DNA of 64,000 nucleotides from Diploptera punctata (GCA_030220185.1 JASPKZ010004576.1:199001-263000), one strand, 5' to 3'. Numbered from the stretch's first letter, positions 31,801-44,670 are shown. A program made the numbers and translations. Notes: generated from the sequence alone by a model not told the origin.

Positions 31801-32187
31801 ATACTGATTTAAAAGAACATGTGTAAATATTTGAGTGCAAATAATAATATTAATAATAATAATAACACAGATCTACAAAAAAAAAACGTTTTTGTTGCCC
31901 TGGATATCTCAGAGAATTTCTATGTTTTCAAGTGCACAGTTTACGAATATATTCATGAAAGTGCTGAATGTGCTCTAGTTTTTATGATTTTTGCGTATCT
32001 TATATCTTAATCAGTAAACGGCTTATTACTAATAAAATGTATGTTTCCAGTCATAATTTGATTTCTGCGCATTTTTTTCGCGTATATAAACATCACGTGA
32101 TCCCCACTCTCGCACCCCTCACTCCGCACATCGGCCGTGATCTCAGTTATTTCACAAAATTAAAGTACTCACGACGTGCATCTGGAT
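31801..32187. other. intergenic DNA, nothing recognised
   Basis: AT-rich with a short (AAT) run at 31839-31864. No coding frame. Confidence 0.45.
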
Positions 32188-32598
32188 ATGATAAAACAAT
32201 TTGTAAAAGCGATGGACAAGGAAGGAGAATGTTTCAAATACATTTGCAGAAAATTTCCTAAGCTCAGTATGTAAAAGTTAAAAGGTGGAATATTTGATGA
32301 TCCTCAAATTCGGCAATTGATGAAAGTTCCAAATTTTATCAAAGTTATGACTGTTCCGGAAAGCGAAGCTTGGAAGGGTTTTGTATTGGCAGTAGAAAAT
32401 TTTCTAGGTAACTATAAAGCACCGAATTATAAAGAAATTGTGCAAAACATGTTGAGAAGCTTCAAAATTCTGGGAGCAAATGTGAGTATAAAGTTACACA
32501 CTCTCCACAGTCACCTGGATAGATTTCCGGATAATTTAGGAAATTACAGTGACGAACAGGTAGAGCGCTTTCACCAGGATCTAAAAGTAATGGAGTAA
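32188..32598 (+). pseudogene. broken ORF of an arthropod repeat-associated protein family
   Basis: From ATG 32188 the frame gives MDKEGECFKYICRKFPKLS, an in-frame TAA at 32272-32274, then GIFDDPQIRQLMKVPNF, FLGNYKAPNYKEIVQNMLRS, LHTLHSHLDRFPDNLG and SDEQVERFHQDLKVME, ending at 32596-32598. I know the HSHLDxFPxNLGxxSDEQxERFHQD pattern as a recurrent, multi-copy protein of unknown function in arthropod genomes, probably carried by mobile elements, but I cannot name the element. The single stop suggests recent inactivation. The C-terminal extension seems truncated. Confidence 0.55.
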
Positions 32599-33066
<468 letters not shown>

Positions 33067-33179
33067 CACAGAAATAAACTATTAGTCACAGAAATTGACT
33101 TTTTAAGAAGATCGGCATGAATAACAAAATAAAATAAAATTGAAAATATTATAATAAAAGAAATAATGAATGTTTAAAA

Positions 33180-33430
33180 GGATATTTTACAAGAGATTGA
33201 AGAAATCAAACTAAGACGGTATGGACGTACCGTATAATGAGAAGAAGGGACACAGAAACAAACAAAGAAGTATTTAAATGGATACCTCCAGGAAAAGGAA
33301 AACGTGGTACACCGAAGCCTACGTGGAAAAAGGGAATTCAAGACAACACGAAGAAGATAAATATGACAGAAGCAGACACGCAAGACCGGGAAGTGTGGAA
33401 CAAAATAATTATATATTTTGGTTGAGGATA
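33180..33430 (+). mobile_element. LINE 3' fragment, separate family
   Basis: The frame gives MRRRDTETNKEVFKWIPPGK, RGTPKPTWKKGIQDN and TQDREVWNKIIIYFG. This is a post-RT C-terminus similar in design to the other LINEs but different in sequence. Confidence 0.55.
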
Positions 33431-33559
33431 CCTGTGTAAATAACAGAAACAATCCTGAAAAAAATACTATTATTATTATATATTATTAATTTATTATTAT
33501 GTTATTATTATTATTATTTTATTTCGGAATTTATCCACAATACAATGTTTTCCGTCACC

Positions 33560-33835
33560 CTCAAGAAATTCGCCTTGTCCATTTGTAGCGATCCTGAACA
33601 TCCTAATTCACATCATCCATCCAACCTCATTTAGATCTTCCCTTTCTAATTTTCCCATCGATTCTCCACTCCAAGATCATATTAAAAATTATATCAGATT
33701 TCGCCCTCTTGAGATATCCGTACCATCTTATTCGTCCTTATTTAATTCTCTATAACACATTTCTTCAAACTTTCATAATTTCCCTAATTTCAACGTTTCT
33801 ATTTTTTTCTAATGTGGACTTCGGCGCTGAATGAT
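33560..33835 (-). mobile_element. degraded LINE 3' fragment
   Basis: Inverted text around 33620-33740 (ACCTCATTTAGATCTTCCC, TGAGATATCCGTACCATC) resembles the C-terminal GRPK-xxW and RYGHI blocks of LINEs. Heavily degraded. Confidence 0.35.
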
Positions 33836-33859
33836 AATAATTGTGATTTGTTAATAAAA

Positions 33860-34440
33860 TTTTGTTAGGAATATTCCACACTATAGTGTTTCTCCTTCAA
33901 CCCAAAGTGATTTGTCGCCAGAGGTTTCTGTCTAAAGCATCTCCTTCCCTCAAATCTCTAGCTTCCATACTTCTCCTCACTCCATCTATCCAACGTTCTG
34001 TAGGTCTACCTCTTCCACTTCTTCCATTAGCTTTCCAATCAAGGATCCTCCTTGGTATTCCATTTTCTTCCATTCTTATGAGGCGTCTATACCATTTCAC
34101 ACTTTTTCTTCTATTTTTTCTAATAGGTCTGTTTTTTTAACTTGCATAATTCCCCTTATTATGCTGTTTCTGACATTATTCCTTCTTTAAATTCTTGTCG
34201 ATCACCTCCAAAAATCCATTTCTACTGCTAACAACTTGTTGTCTACTTATTGCCAGATTTCAGACCCATAAAATGCTAAGTAACAGGGCTTGAAATACAG
34301 TTTTCTTCGTTCTGTATATTACATTATTGTTCCAAAGCATTGAGTTTAACATACGTATGATTCTTCTTTCATCAGTTATTTTTCTTTCAATTTCTGTGGT
34401 TGAATTCTCATTTTTATCTAAAATAGATAATAAATATAGG
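33860..34440 (-). mobile_element. LINE 3' fragment, separate family
   Basis: Minus strand: MKWYRRLIRMEENGIPRRIL, GRSGRGRPTERWIDGVRRSM and ALDRNLWRQITLG, with further degraded upstream coding text to 34440, where an (AAT)n array begins. Confidence 0.6.
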
Positions 34441-34460
34441 CTAATAATAATAATAATAAC

Positions 34461-34514
<54 letters not shown>
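34441..34514. repeat. (AAT)n microsatellite
   Basis: About 24 units with one ACAAT interruption, at the 5' end of the minus-strand LINE fragment. Confidence 0.95.
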
Positions 34515-34515
<1 letters not shown>

Positions 34516-35936
34516 GCTTTATTTTACCTGCAGAGAAAATAATATTTAAACCTCTTACTAATAATCCATATATAACTTTTATACAAGGTTTATACACACC
34601 TCAGTTGAAAATTCTTACTAATAAACAATGTATTAGCTGTTCAGTGTAGAAGAGGTGTACAACTTTACATGGGAATCGTTATACATGCCTCCACCCTTGT
34701 TTAAGGATTCTATAACTAGACAAAATGTCGGACATCAAGATCAACTGATTGTTTTCTTATGATATTGATGAAAGTTTCCTTAAATTTAACCCAAAATGCA
34801 ACACTTTAACGACTGTTTGATGGATGCACAGGACATAAATAATATTAATAAAGCTCTGGGTAGGAAAATAAAGGCATCATAAAATGCCTTTCGTTACACT
34901 CATTCTCGATTAGGCCTAAAAATATTTTAAAATTGAACATTGAATCACAAAAGGATATGTTCTACAATAATTGCTGTAGACAAGATTTGACCTGAATGTA
35001 GCTTAAATGCTTCATAATATTATTTTAAGAAGACTTTCTTGCATCTTTAATACATACACACACACCGATTTAAAAATGTATTTAAGTATAGAGGTACTAT
35101 TATTGCAACAAGCTACATGTTAACTTGGAAGTCCTGTGGTTAGAGCTTCTGACTACGATGCTTGAGGTCGTAGGTTCGATTCCCGGTCAAACTAGAGTGG
35201 TTTTTTTTTTTCGCTTGAAATTATATTTTGTTGTCGGTAACATTTCCTACTATTTTGAACGTTTTCTAACGCATTTTAAAACACTGCATATAATTCATAA
35301 GTAATGGGGAAAGCTTTTATTAGTTTCCAAGAATTGGTCGAAATTCTTGACGTTAGATGGCAGCACATTATCTGTGAAACCAATTCTACGTTTTATTTGA
35401 CATTGCGTGAAGTGAAATGTATATAAATTAAAACACTCTTATCTTTTCCGTACCTCCTCAATTAGGGAATCTCTATTAATTCTTATCCATATTCATTTCT
35501 TACACAATAATCACTAGTTGATGTTTGTTTTATTTCTGTTACAAACTGCGAGTAATATTGTTCTGACGTCATTATGATGACGAATATGTGACGTATTGTG
35601 TATAACTGCTGTTTTGTTATATAGCTCCGGCACAACGTTTATTAGTAAGGAAATTATACGTGATCTACATAAGGCTTATATATTGTATAATTAAACAACT
35701 GATCAAAGCCTGTATTAGAGATTTTTATTAGTAAGACTGTAAGTCTACAAAAAAGAGTGTATCAGCTTTTGGAATTCTAGTAATGCTCATTCTTTGAAGA
35801 CGGTATTTCAAATCTATACAGACTTACTTATGACTATATTCCAGAACAGGGTTGGTAAAACGTCGCAGTTTTTTAAAATCTCACTTTAACCTGCTGTACT
35901 CTGCATGAATCGCTGTTAATGAGCTGTTATTCAACC
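34515..35936. other. intergenic DNA with one tRNA-like head
   Basis: No gene seen. A tRNA-like segment at about 35120-35200 has A-box-like TGTGGTTAGAGC and B-box-like AGGTTCGATTCCCGG. Confidence 0.45.
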
Positions 35937-36910
35937 TTTATTTATCTATCTATCTTCGGGTTTTTAAAGCTGCTGCCGTCTTCCCATGTCAAACCTCCAA
36001 AGCCTATGATCTTGGGCATCTTCAATGCTTAGCCCTCTTGCTTGCATTACTATTCTCATGCATTCCTTCCACGTTAACTTTGGTATTCCTTTTTTCTTCA
36101 TTCTGGTCGGTTGCCATTGATATAGTTGTTTCGGTCATTTTTCATCTTCTATTCTTAAAATATGTCCTAAACATTTTAATTCCTTCTTCTCAATTCTTTC
36201 AATTATGCTTTCTCCTGCTTCCATTATGATTCTAATTTCCGTATTAGTGACATGTTCTAGTTTTGACTATCTGGCACTTCTGCGTGAATAATCCATTTCT
36301 AGAGCTATTAGTCTAATCGTATAATACTTATTGATTGCCCATACCTCAATCCCATACATTGCAACATATTCCACCAATGTTTTACAAATATATTTTTTTG
36401 TGTATTTATAAATTTGCTCACCCCACCATATGTAATTCAATGATGATATTAATTTACTATTCAATTCGATTCTGTGTTTTATGTTTTCTTTGCCTATACC
36501 TTGAATGTCACCCATAATTATTCCCAAATATATAGTTTGTTTCACTTGCTTTAGGCCTACTTGTATTCCTTTTTCCAATATTGAATTTTCTCTTTCATTG
36601 CTAATTTTTGCCCAATATTCTGGTTTTTTTCTAAGTTTACTATGAGACCCCATGATTCATATGTTTTTTTAAATTTTTTATCATGAATTCCATATATATA
36701 ATTTGTCTTGCGCTAAAGCCAGTTGATCGTCAGCAAATTGTAATATCTGCAAAAATCTGTTGCCTATTGCGATACCCATAACTTTGCAGTTTTCTTTCCA
36801 TTTCATTAATATAGGTTCTATATTAATATTAAATAAAATTGGTGATTGACTACACCCTTGTTTCAGTCCCTTTGTAGTTTTTATAGTATTAGATATTATA
36901 TTAACTTTTA
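35937..36910 (-). mobile_element. LINE-1b 3' half with intact FADD motif
   Basis: The minus strand has TKGLKQGCSQSPILFN, then LQFADDQLALAQDK, both catalytic aspartates present, and degraded C-terminal text with KYLGIIMGDIQGIGKENIKHRIEL and SLNYIWWGEQIYKYTKKYI. It ends in CCCGAAGATAGATAGATAAATA. The 5' side is cut where the HP element begins. Confidence 0.75.
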
Positions 36911-37666
36911 TCATAAGTAATGCCACGAGTGATTTCCAAACTACCGATAAATTCACGACTCACGAAGTGAGGAGTGAATTTATATAGAGAATTTGGAAAT
37001 CAAGAGTGTCATTTGTTAGGACTATTTAACGAATAAAATTAAGCTGTTTACTCACAAATCATTATTTAACTATAGTTATTTTTAAATATTTATATATTTA
37101 ATGTAAACGGCGTTGTTTGAAAACAAATGAGAAACGATTGGTACGCTTCATTTGCTTCTTTTGTTCATCACTGCAACCAGATCATAATATTATTTATTGC
37201 CAAAGGATCGCAATGTTGTAAGAATGCACCCTAGTGGAGAAATTTATAACCAACGGTATATGTATTAATTAATTTCTGATGTCCTATGATGTAAATATGT
37301 CAATTATATTTTTCTGCAACGTCATTTCCTGGAAAATAATTCGTTTAAGAAACTGCAAAAAGTTTTCTTTTTTTTTGTGGTATAATCAATTGTTACAAAT
37401 GTTTTTATATTATCTCTCACATGCGCTTTCTGCTGACATTCATGCACTATATATACAATTTGGTAGCCGTATTTCTTGGAGAGTCAGTCACTGCAAAATA
37501 ATGCTATGACCTATTCATAATGTTAAAAAGGAGGTGCTTTCTTCATTATGATAAACTTTATTTGGTAATTTTAGGCGAAACACGACTGTGATTGGTTGTA
37601 AATCAAAAATCATTTACATGTGATTGGTCATTGACTCCCATTTGGGGCATGAGTTGGGTAGTCACT
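36911..37666 (+). mobile_element. HP hairpin-ended element, long copy
   Basis: Begins TATCATAAGTAATGCCACG with a ~90-bp hairpin (arms TGATTTCCAAACT and ATTTGGAAATCA around CTCACGAAGTGAG), then a ~660-bp non-coding body, and ends GGGCATGAGTTGGGTAGTCAC. A second copy follows 30 bp later in the same orientation. Confidence 0.7.
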
Positions 37667-37696
37667 TTTAATTAATTTCTATGCTTTTATTTATCA

Positions 37697-38316
37697 TAAG
37701 TAATGCCACGAGTGATTTCCAAGTTATCGATAAATTCACGACTCCCGAAGTGAGGAATGAATTTATCTAGAGAATTTGGAAATCAAGAGTGGCATTTGTT
37801 AGGACTATTTAACGAATAAAATTGAGCTCTTTACTCACAAATCATTATTTAACTATAGTTATTTTAAAATATTTATATATTTAATGTAAACGGCGATGTT
37901 TGAAAACAAATCAGAAATGTGAGGTTATGTTCATTCACTGCAGCTTGATCATATATTTATTGCCAAATAAGATCGCAATATTGTAAGATTGCACCCAAGT
38001 GGAGAAATAATGAAACACATCAAACTATATATCATAATCAACATTACGGGTTATTCATTTATTTTTTTAGTAAAAAACTCAATAAAATCAAGGAATCTTT
38101 TCGTTATTTGCTATATTCAATGTATTTGTTGGAGAAAAATAATGCTTTGACCTGTTCAGAACATTAAAAAGCAGAAGCTTTCTTTATCACAAAAGCAGGA
38201 GCTGATAAAGAGAAATCGATAAAGAGCGAGGTGAAACACGACTGTCATTGGTTGTAAAACAACATTAATTGAAACGTGATTGGTCATTGACTAGAATTTG
38301 TGGCATGAGTTAAATA
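37697..38316 (+). mobile_element. HP hairpin-ended element, second tandem copy
   Basis: Same start and hairpin (one arm has CTCCCGAAGTGAGG), an internally shorter body, and an end at GGCATGAGTTAAATAGTG. Confidence 0.7.
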
Positions 38317-38999
38317 GTGTTAAATATTGTAGATCCTCTTTATGCTTTCATTGTGAGGCACCCTGTAATGTTGCCATTTAACATCATAATAAATTTTGTT
38401 TCGTCCTACGTAGTTGATTAGATGCAAACATTATGTTTTGTTAATATTTAACGTATGTGTTGATTATTCGCATTAGTTATGATTGGTCCAATGGGATGTA
38501 ACTTATACAGAGGTAAATATTGTGTAATGGAGATTATAATATCAGGTTGCACGCTCTGATAATTACGTATAAACTTGTATCCCTGATGAATATTTTTCCT
38601 TCTACAAATTCCTCATGTAATAATAACTTATATATAAATAAATTATGTATTAACTAACATGTTCCAAACATAGAAAGCTCTAATGCTAATCCCCTCTCTT
38701 CGATTTACTTTTGAAATCCCAAACACGTACATGTATCTGGCCTAGCCGCTTGATTAACTACATTTCCACTCTTGGAATACGGATTCGATTCCCGGCGGGG
38801 TAACATATTTTAAGTATCCGTCTTGAATGAGACCTATACATGTGTAAAAAGTGTGTGTGTGATCTGCTGAACTTTTCATACTTCGGATTCTGCACTAGGC
38901 GGATGGATAACGTTAACATGGTTTATTTTCAATATACGCACCACTTCGGTAGACCACTTTGCGTTTTCAGTGTTCACATTTCATTAACTGTGGATTTCA
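38317..38999. other. intergenic DNA with one tRNA-like head
   Basis: A tRNA-like segment at about 38740-38806 (CCTAGCCGCTTGATTAACTA as A-box region; GGATTCGATTCCCGG as B box). Otherwise nothing recognised. Confidence 0.4.
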
Positions 39000-39208
39000 T
39001 AAAAAAACAGTTAAAATGATATGGTCATGTAAAAAGAGAGACAGAAAACAGATTCCTAAGAAAAATACTAGAATAGATACCACCTGGTAGAATAAAAAGA
39101 GAACGGCCAAAAATAATGTGGATTAACGGTGTTTAAGCAGCGTGAGAGAAAGAGGATTGGAGGATGGTGATTAGAATGATAGAGATATGAAAGAGAATAA
39201 CAGGTGAG
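39000..39208 (+). mobile_element. LINE 3' fragment with (TTA)n tail
   Basis: Broken text KWYGHVKRETENRFLRKILE, PPGRIKRERPKIMW and INGV, followed directly by (TTA)n at 39209-39278. Confidence 0.5.
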
Positions 39209-39210
39209 TA

Positions 39211-39278
<68 letters not shown>
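39209..39278. repeat. (TTA)n microsatellite
   Basis: About 22 units at the LINE 3' end. Confidence 0.95.
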
Positions 39279-39464
39279 GTGACGGTGGGTCAGGCGTGCT
39301 CGGCCTGCACCCTTGTCTTTAGCACACCTTAATAAATAGTGAATTTATCTCATCTCATCCCTCGATCCGATCCTAATTTGGACACGATTTGAGGATATTT
39401 ATTTTAGTATTATTATTATTACTGTTATTATTATTTATTAATTATTAATTAATCTACTGTAATA

Positions 39465-39777
39465 CTCCTCCACATCTGTCTCCCATTCCAATCTCCATCG
39501 TCCAATCCTTTTTCCTCATGCTGCTCAAAACACCATCAATTCATGTTTTTTTTCGAGCGTCCTCTTATTCTTCTACTAAGTGACGTCCATTCTAGTTTTC
39601 TTCTTGGGAATCTGACTTCTGCCACTCTTTTACATTATCATACTATTTAAACTTTTTTAAATGAAATCCACGATTGAAGTTTCAACTTTCATCTTTTGTT
39701 TAATTATACTGTTTCTTTTACCTCTTCTAAAAATTCCAGACGAACACCTCCAAAAATCGATTTCTGCAGAATCATCA
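39465..39777 (-). mobile_element. LINE 3' fragment (family also at 53745)
   Basis: CATGCTGCTCAAAACACMATCAAT, CTACTAAGTGACGTCCATTCTAG and CTTCTTGGGAATCTG blocks are shared with 53745-54150. Both copies adjoin (TTA)n at their 5' ends. Confidence 0.5.
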
Positions 39778-39789
39778 TCATTATTATTA

Positions 39790-39842
<53 letters not shown>
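39778..39842. repeat. (TTA)n microsatellite
   Basis: About 20 TTA/ATT units. Confidence 0.95.
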
Positions 39843-39844
<2 letters not shown>

Positions 39845-40450
39845 GTTGTTCAAAATTAGAAAAAATAAGAAATACACTGTCATATGAGAAAAAAATGAAT
39901 ATTGGATATTCAATAGTAGATTATATAAGATATCCATCCATCCATAGTAATTCTGCCCGAGGGCAGGTCTTTCACTGCAATCATACAATTTTCATGCTAT
40001 GCCTTGCAGTTTTACTAGAGAATTACAGGTGTGGTAGCTTCCCGTTGCTTTCCACACCGGTGAATGATTATGATGATGAGGATGATGGTGATGGCCGGAT
40101 GATTTTTCGGGGACCTTTGGGCCCTAAGCTTCCTGACATTTGTCTGAGAGGTGAGGAAAAACCCCGAAAAAAAACTTATCCAGGAGCCTGTCCCGACGGA
40201 AATCGAACCCGGGCCCGCTGCGTGACAAGGGAGCAAGCTATCTCGAGACCACAGCGGTGGACCTATAATATATAAGCAATTAAATTGGTATGGGCACGTA
40301 CGACGAATACAAGAAGAAAGGATGACCTCGAAATTCATGGATGCAAGAAATAAGAACTGGAATGAGAACAAGAGGAGTGGAGGAAATGGAGTGGACAAGA
40401 AAAATAAAACTTTAAGCACAGAAAGATGTGTAAACATTAAAAATCTGTAT
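39843..40450 (+). mobile_element. degraded LINE 3' fragment split by SINE-A
   Basis: Text before and after the SINE (39843-39931 and 40263-40450) includes NWYGHVRRIQEERMTSKFMD. Weak similarity to LINE C-termini. Confidence 0.35.
39932..40262 (-). mobile_element. SINE-A, full length
   Basis: Head at the right with GGTTCGATTTCCG as B box, standard body, ATCCATCC tail at the left. TATATAAG occurs on both sides and fits a short target duplication. Confidence 0.8.
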
Positions 40451-40469
40451 ATAAATAAGTAAATAATTT

Positions 40470-40691
40470 TTTTTTATTCAATGCTCCAGGTCGACATTTT
40501 TGACACTGGCGTAATTGTAACTCACTTCTGAGGTTGGAGCGCCTGGAATGCGGGGTTACGCTTCCCCGATGATATGATGTGTGATGATGATAGTGGTGCG
40601 CCACGAAACTCCTTAATCCTAATCTTAATTTACCTTAACCGTTCGAGTCTTAAAGTTTACTGACATTTGTCTTACACGCGAGGAAAAACAA
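40470..40691 (-). mobile_element. SINE-A long-body variant, headless
   Basis: GCGGGGTTACGCTTCCCCGATG and TCTGAGGTTGGAGCGCCTGGAA match the 3' body at 26553. It breaks off after CTTACACGCGAGGAAAAAC. Confidence 0.6.
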
Positions 40692-40699
40692 ATTGAATG

Positions 40700-41618
40700 G
40701 CACGAAAATTATCCTTAATTTAAATAATTATCCTTAATTTAAATAATTATTCCAGAGATGAAATTTTAATAAATCTAGCAGTTCGACAAGGGTGTACATT
40801 ATCACCTACATTGTTTAAATATATATTTTCACGAGGTTATACGAAAATAGAAAAAAATCAAGTCCAATAGCAATACAAATTAACAAGGAAATTTATATGA
40901 ATATTGTAATGTAATCAGACGATCTGGTAATTAAACAGAAGTCAGAGGATGATTTTACAAACAGCCATTTACGTTGAATCAATTAGGACTCTATTATAAT
41001 CTTAAACTTTCAACCTCAAAAACAAAAATTATGGCTTTTCAGGGCAAAGTTCCAGTCAGAGCAAAAATAGTAATCAATAATGAAATAATAGAACAGATAG
41101 CACACTTTAACTATCTTGGTTCAGATATAACATATAGCTATGATTGGGATATACATAATAAATTAAACCGATATCAAATGATTTGTGGCACCATAAGAAG
41201 AACTCTCCGAAAGACTCGAAGAGAAACTCAGCTCAGGTTTTATAAAATTATATCTGTTCCTGTTCTTTTATATGGGTCTGAATCTTGGGTACTTACAAAA
41301 AAAAAAAGATATCTCATGCATTCAAGCTACTGAAATTAAATTTTTAAGATCCGTAGAAGGATGTACACGCATGGATAGATTACACTATGAATCAATAAGA
41401 AATGAACTGGAGATATTTTCAATACTCGAAAAACTAGCAGAACACAAATACCGATGGAAAGAACATTTGAACAGAATGGACAATACAAGATTACCCAAAT
41501 CGATCAACATCTATAAACCACATGGAAAAATATCTTTGGGACGGCCAAGGAAACGATGGACTTGAGACCGGAACAAGTCGCATTGACCTAATCCTGGAAA
41601 GGAAGAAAAAGAAGAAGG
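40700..41618 (+). mobile_element. LINE-1a 3' half
   Basis: Degraded VRQGCTLSPTLFK (motif B) and SDDLVIKQKSEDD (motif C region with the two aspartates), then an open stretch 40974-41333: STSKTKIMAFQGKVPVRAKI, IIEQIAHFNYLGSDI, GTIRRTL, LLYGSESW. After a frameshift at a homopolymer it continues as AAEIKFLRSVEGCTRMDR and RLPKSINIYKPHGKISLGRP. It ends in a GAA-rich tail. Confidence 0.75.
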
Positions 41619-41722
41619 AAACAAACCGAAAAAATCTCACCCAAGAATCTTGTATTGATATGTGACCGAACCCTGGTCCGCTGCGTGACAAGGCAGCACG
41701 CTACCTCGAGACCACAGCGTTT
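41619..41722 (-). mobile_element. SINE-A head fragment
   Basis: Only the tRNA-like head and its junction are present (GTAGCGTGCTGCCTTGTCACG on the minus strand, B box GGGTTCGGTCAC, degraded). Confidence 0.6.
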
Positions 41723-42369
41723 GTATAAAATTAATTATAAAGGTAGAGTATAGTTTCTCAAATAAAACACAGTACGCATGGCTTATTTTTCAATTACAAA
41801 AATCTCTTTGTAATTATTATTCGTAGGTATTTTGAATGTCCGTGTTTCATATTCTTATGTGTATGTGTGTGTGGAATGAATTAATAAGTACCATCGTGTT
41901 CAATTCGCCACATCGTTCTGTCACGGATGCGAAACAAATTTTGATGTAGGAGGATATGAATATTTTAATATTAGCTTTTTAACTGTTTCATAACACAAAA
42001 AAACATGATATTTAGCAGATACCTGTGAAAAAAGTAATCAAATGTTACAAATGATGAAATCGTATTCATAACACTGAAAAATTAACGAACTTTTTTTTTA
42101 AATTTCGAAATAACAAATATGAGCTTTTGTGAATCCCTTTCATGAAAACATGAAATAAAAAGAGGATTGTTTAAAAGTGTACGAAAACAACAGAATTATT
42201 GAATATGTCGTTTTTAATTCGTTATTTATTGACTCTAAAGTTATATCCCATATCCCATCCAGATTTTCTTTTTGGATTTATATCGGATTTGGGGCGTTTT
42301 TATATTGGGTGATTCAAATGTAAATAAGTAGGCCTACATATGTACGTATGTACTTACATATATGTGTAT
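41723..42369. other. intergenic DNA, nothing recognised
   Basis: AT-rich, no coding frame or repeat recognised. Confidence 0.5.
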
Positions 42370-42687
42370 ATCCATCCATAGTAATTCTGCCCGAGGGCAG
42401 GTCTTTCACTGCAACCATAGCATTTTCATGCTATCCTTTGCAGCTTTACTAGGGAATTATAGGTGTGGTAGCTTCCCGTTGCTTTCCACATCGGTGAAGG
42501 ATGATGATGCTGATGATGGTGGCCGGATGATTTTCGAGGATCTTTGGGCCCTAAGCTTCCTGACATTTGTCTTACAGGTGAGAAAAAACCCCGAGAAAAC
42601 CTCACCCAGGAGCCTGTCCCTACCGGGAATCGAACCCGGGCCCGCTGCGTGACAAGGCAGCACGCTACCTCGAGACCTCAACGGTGG

Positions 42688-42689
<2 letters not shown>
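42370..42689 (-). mobile_element. SINE-A, full length
   Basis: Head at right (B box GGGTTCGATTCCCGG on the minus strand), full body, ATCCATCC tail. (AC)n and (AT)n follow the head. Confidence 0.8.

Positions 42690-42741
<52 letters not shown>
42690..42741. repeat. (AC)n-(AT)n compound microsatellite
   Basis: CACACA units up to about 42721, then TATATA units. Confidence 0.95.
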
Positions 42742-42830
42742 GTTACGCTGCCACGATGATATATGATAAGTGATGATGATTTCCTGGCACCCCAACCTCA
42801 GAAGTGGGTTACAATAACCGTCAATCAGGT
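42742..42830 (+). mobile_element. SINE-A variant body fragment
   Basis: TTACGCTGCCACGATGATAT and CACCCCAACCTCAGAAGTGGG come from the long-body variant, rearranged in order. Confidence 0.45.
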
Positions 42831-43149
42831 TTGAAGCAATCTGAACGAAACTATTATGCATATGATTTATTATCTAGAAAATATACTCTAGAAGAGACAC
42901 CTAGAATCCCTAGAGAGGACAGGGAGTGGCAAGTAAATCTAATCGGAAAAGGTCGATTTTAGTGTCGAATAAAGCATGGAACATTTAATTAGTAATAAAA
43001 AATATAGACAAACTCTCAATTTAATTTCAATAATTTTATTATATATGAAAAGTTGGTACAATTTGAGGCAGTATATTCTGTGTTGACTTTAGCTATGCCT
43101 TTCTATAACAGTATACAATAAATATATCACAAGGGACATCATGCGATAA
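42831..43149. other. intergenic DNA, nothing recognised
   Basis: No coding frame or repeat recognised. Confidence 0.4.
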
Positions 43150-43157
43150 CATTGTTA

Positions 43158-43214
<57 letters not shown>
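43150..43214. repeat. (TTA)n microsatellite
   Basis: About 20 units. Confidence 0.95.
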
Positions 43215-43215
<1 letters not shown>

Positions 43216-43234
43216 GAAATAAATTTTTAATAAT

Positions 43235-43355
43235 TTGGAAAGCAACGGGAAGCTACCACACTTACAATTCCCTAGTAAAGCTGCAAGCATAGCATGAAAA
43301 TGCTATGATTGCAGTGAAGGGCCTGCCTTCGGGCAGAATTACTATGGATGGATGG
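43235..43355 (+). mobile_element. SINE-A 3' half
   Basis: GGAAAGCAACGGGAAGCTACC through GGGCAGAATTACTATGGATGG, in the SINE-A sense orientation. The head is absent. Confidence 0.7.
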
Positions 43356-43760
43356 ATATTAAAATAAAATAAGATTCGCGATAAGTAGTTAGCATTACAT
43401 AACAGAACATTTTAGAATGCAACATTAAAAATTCATTCGGAAATTAGGATATAATATTTAAACCTACTTTTGTATCGGTTGTTGAATATATAGGTGTTAA
43501 TAATGATATATTACAAATAATATATTACAATCATATTAATATGATTGCAGTGAAGGACCTGCCTTCGGGCAGAATTACTATGGATGGATGGATATTAAAC
43601 TAAAATAAGATTCACGATAAGTATTTAGCATTACATAACAGAACATTTTAGAATGCAACATTAAAAATTCATTCGGAAATTAGGATATAATATTTAAACC
43701 TACTTTTGTATCGGTTGTTGAATATATAGGTGTTAATAATGATATATTACAAATAATATT
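43305..43760. repeat. tandem duplication, ~236-bp period
   Basis: The segment beginning ATGATTGCAGTGAAGG at 43305 recurs at 43541 and includes the SINE-A terminus plus ~160 bp of unique flank (CATTACATAACAGAACATTT, TAATAATGATATATTACAAA). The copies are nearly identical, so the duplication is recent and later than the SINE insertion. Confidence 0.85.
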
Positions 43761-44670
43761 TTGACATATGAAATAAAATATTATACGTTGCAGGAATTTT
43801 TTTTTACAAATTTATTTCGAAATTAAAGGTCTCTTCCATAAACAACCCAATCGTAAAGCCTCGGTTTATATTATTATTATAAGGTAAAATAGTATGTATG
43901 TGAACTAAATTGATTATTGATGTACATACTTTCGGTTAGTGAGAAAATGTCTCAATAGCCGTTTAACAGATTATTTTTAATCCCTAAATTTGCAATGCAG
44001 CCTATAAGATATTTTGATTTAGCTTTTTAATATTGTTAATAAAACAATATAAAAACTATCGAGCAGAAATTACTTAAATTTGTGTCAAATTACAAAAATA
44101 TGCAGTAACAACAATGGAAAGGACTCATATTATTAGAAGTTAAGAATGCAATATAGGATAAGGAGAAGTAAGATATCTGACTGTCTTCTGTCTAGGTTCT
44201 ACATAGTACAAACAGTTGAATAATACAAGTTGTCTGTATAAAAATTCTAACTTTTATTACATAAAAATAGTATCCCAAATAATAACTTTTACATGATTTT
44301 GTTTTCAATTGATCAGCGTTATGCATCAACCAGCTATGCGTCATTATGTAAGTTTCGAGATTCATACATTTAAAGTTTTTTTTTTACATTTTAAACTCTA
44401 AAAAGAGCTATTTAATTATTTCAGAATTGATAATCACTTACATGATAATATACTCAGTTATGCAACAACATTCTAAAAGCGGAAACATTTGGCGTTTAGC
44501 AAAATTTATATTAGCATTTATGAACAACTTGTTTCATAGTATTTTGTTGCAAAACACCGAATCTCTGATAGGACTGATGGCGTTTACATTTGTCTTTAAC
44601 AATAAGGCTATTTTTAAGGATTTGGCGCTATAAGTGTGCTTACACTTACATCATAAGCAAGTGTACCATC
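43761..44670. other. intergenic DNA with old repeat traces
   Basis: About 43978-44030 resembles a diverged piggyBac-like MITE end, and 44030-44320 is loosely like 1375-1510. No coding frame is convincing. Confidence 0.4.

Noticed and set aside
42690..42741. Coding frame with THTHTHTH/YIYIYI run
   Set aside because: Translation of the (AC)n-(AT)n microsatellite.
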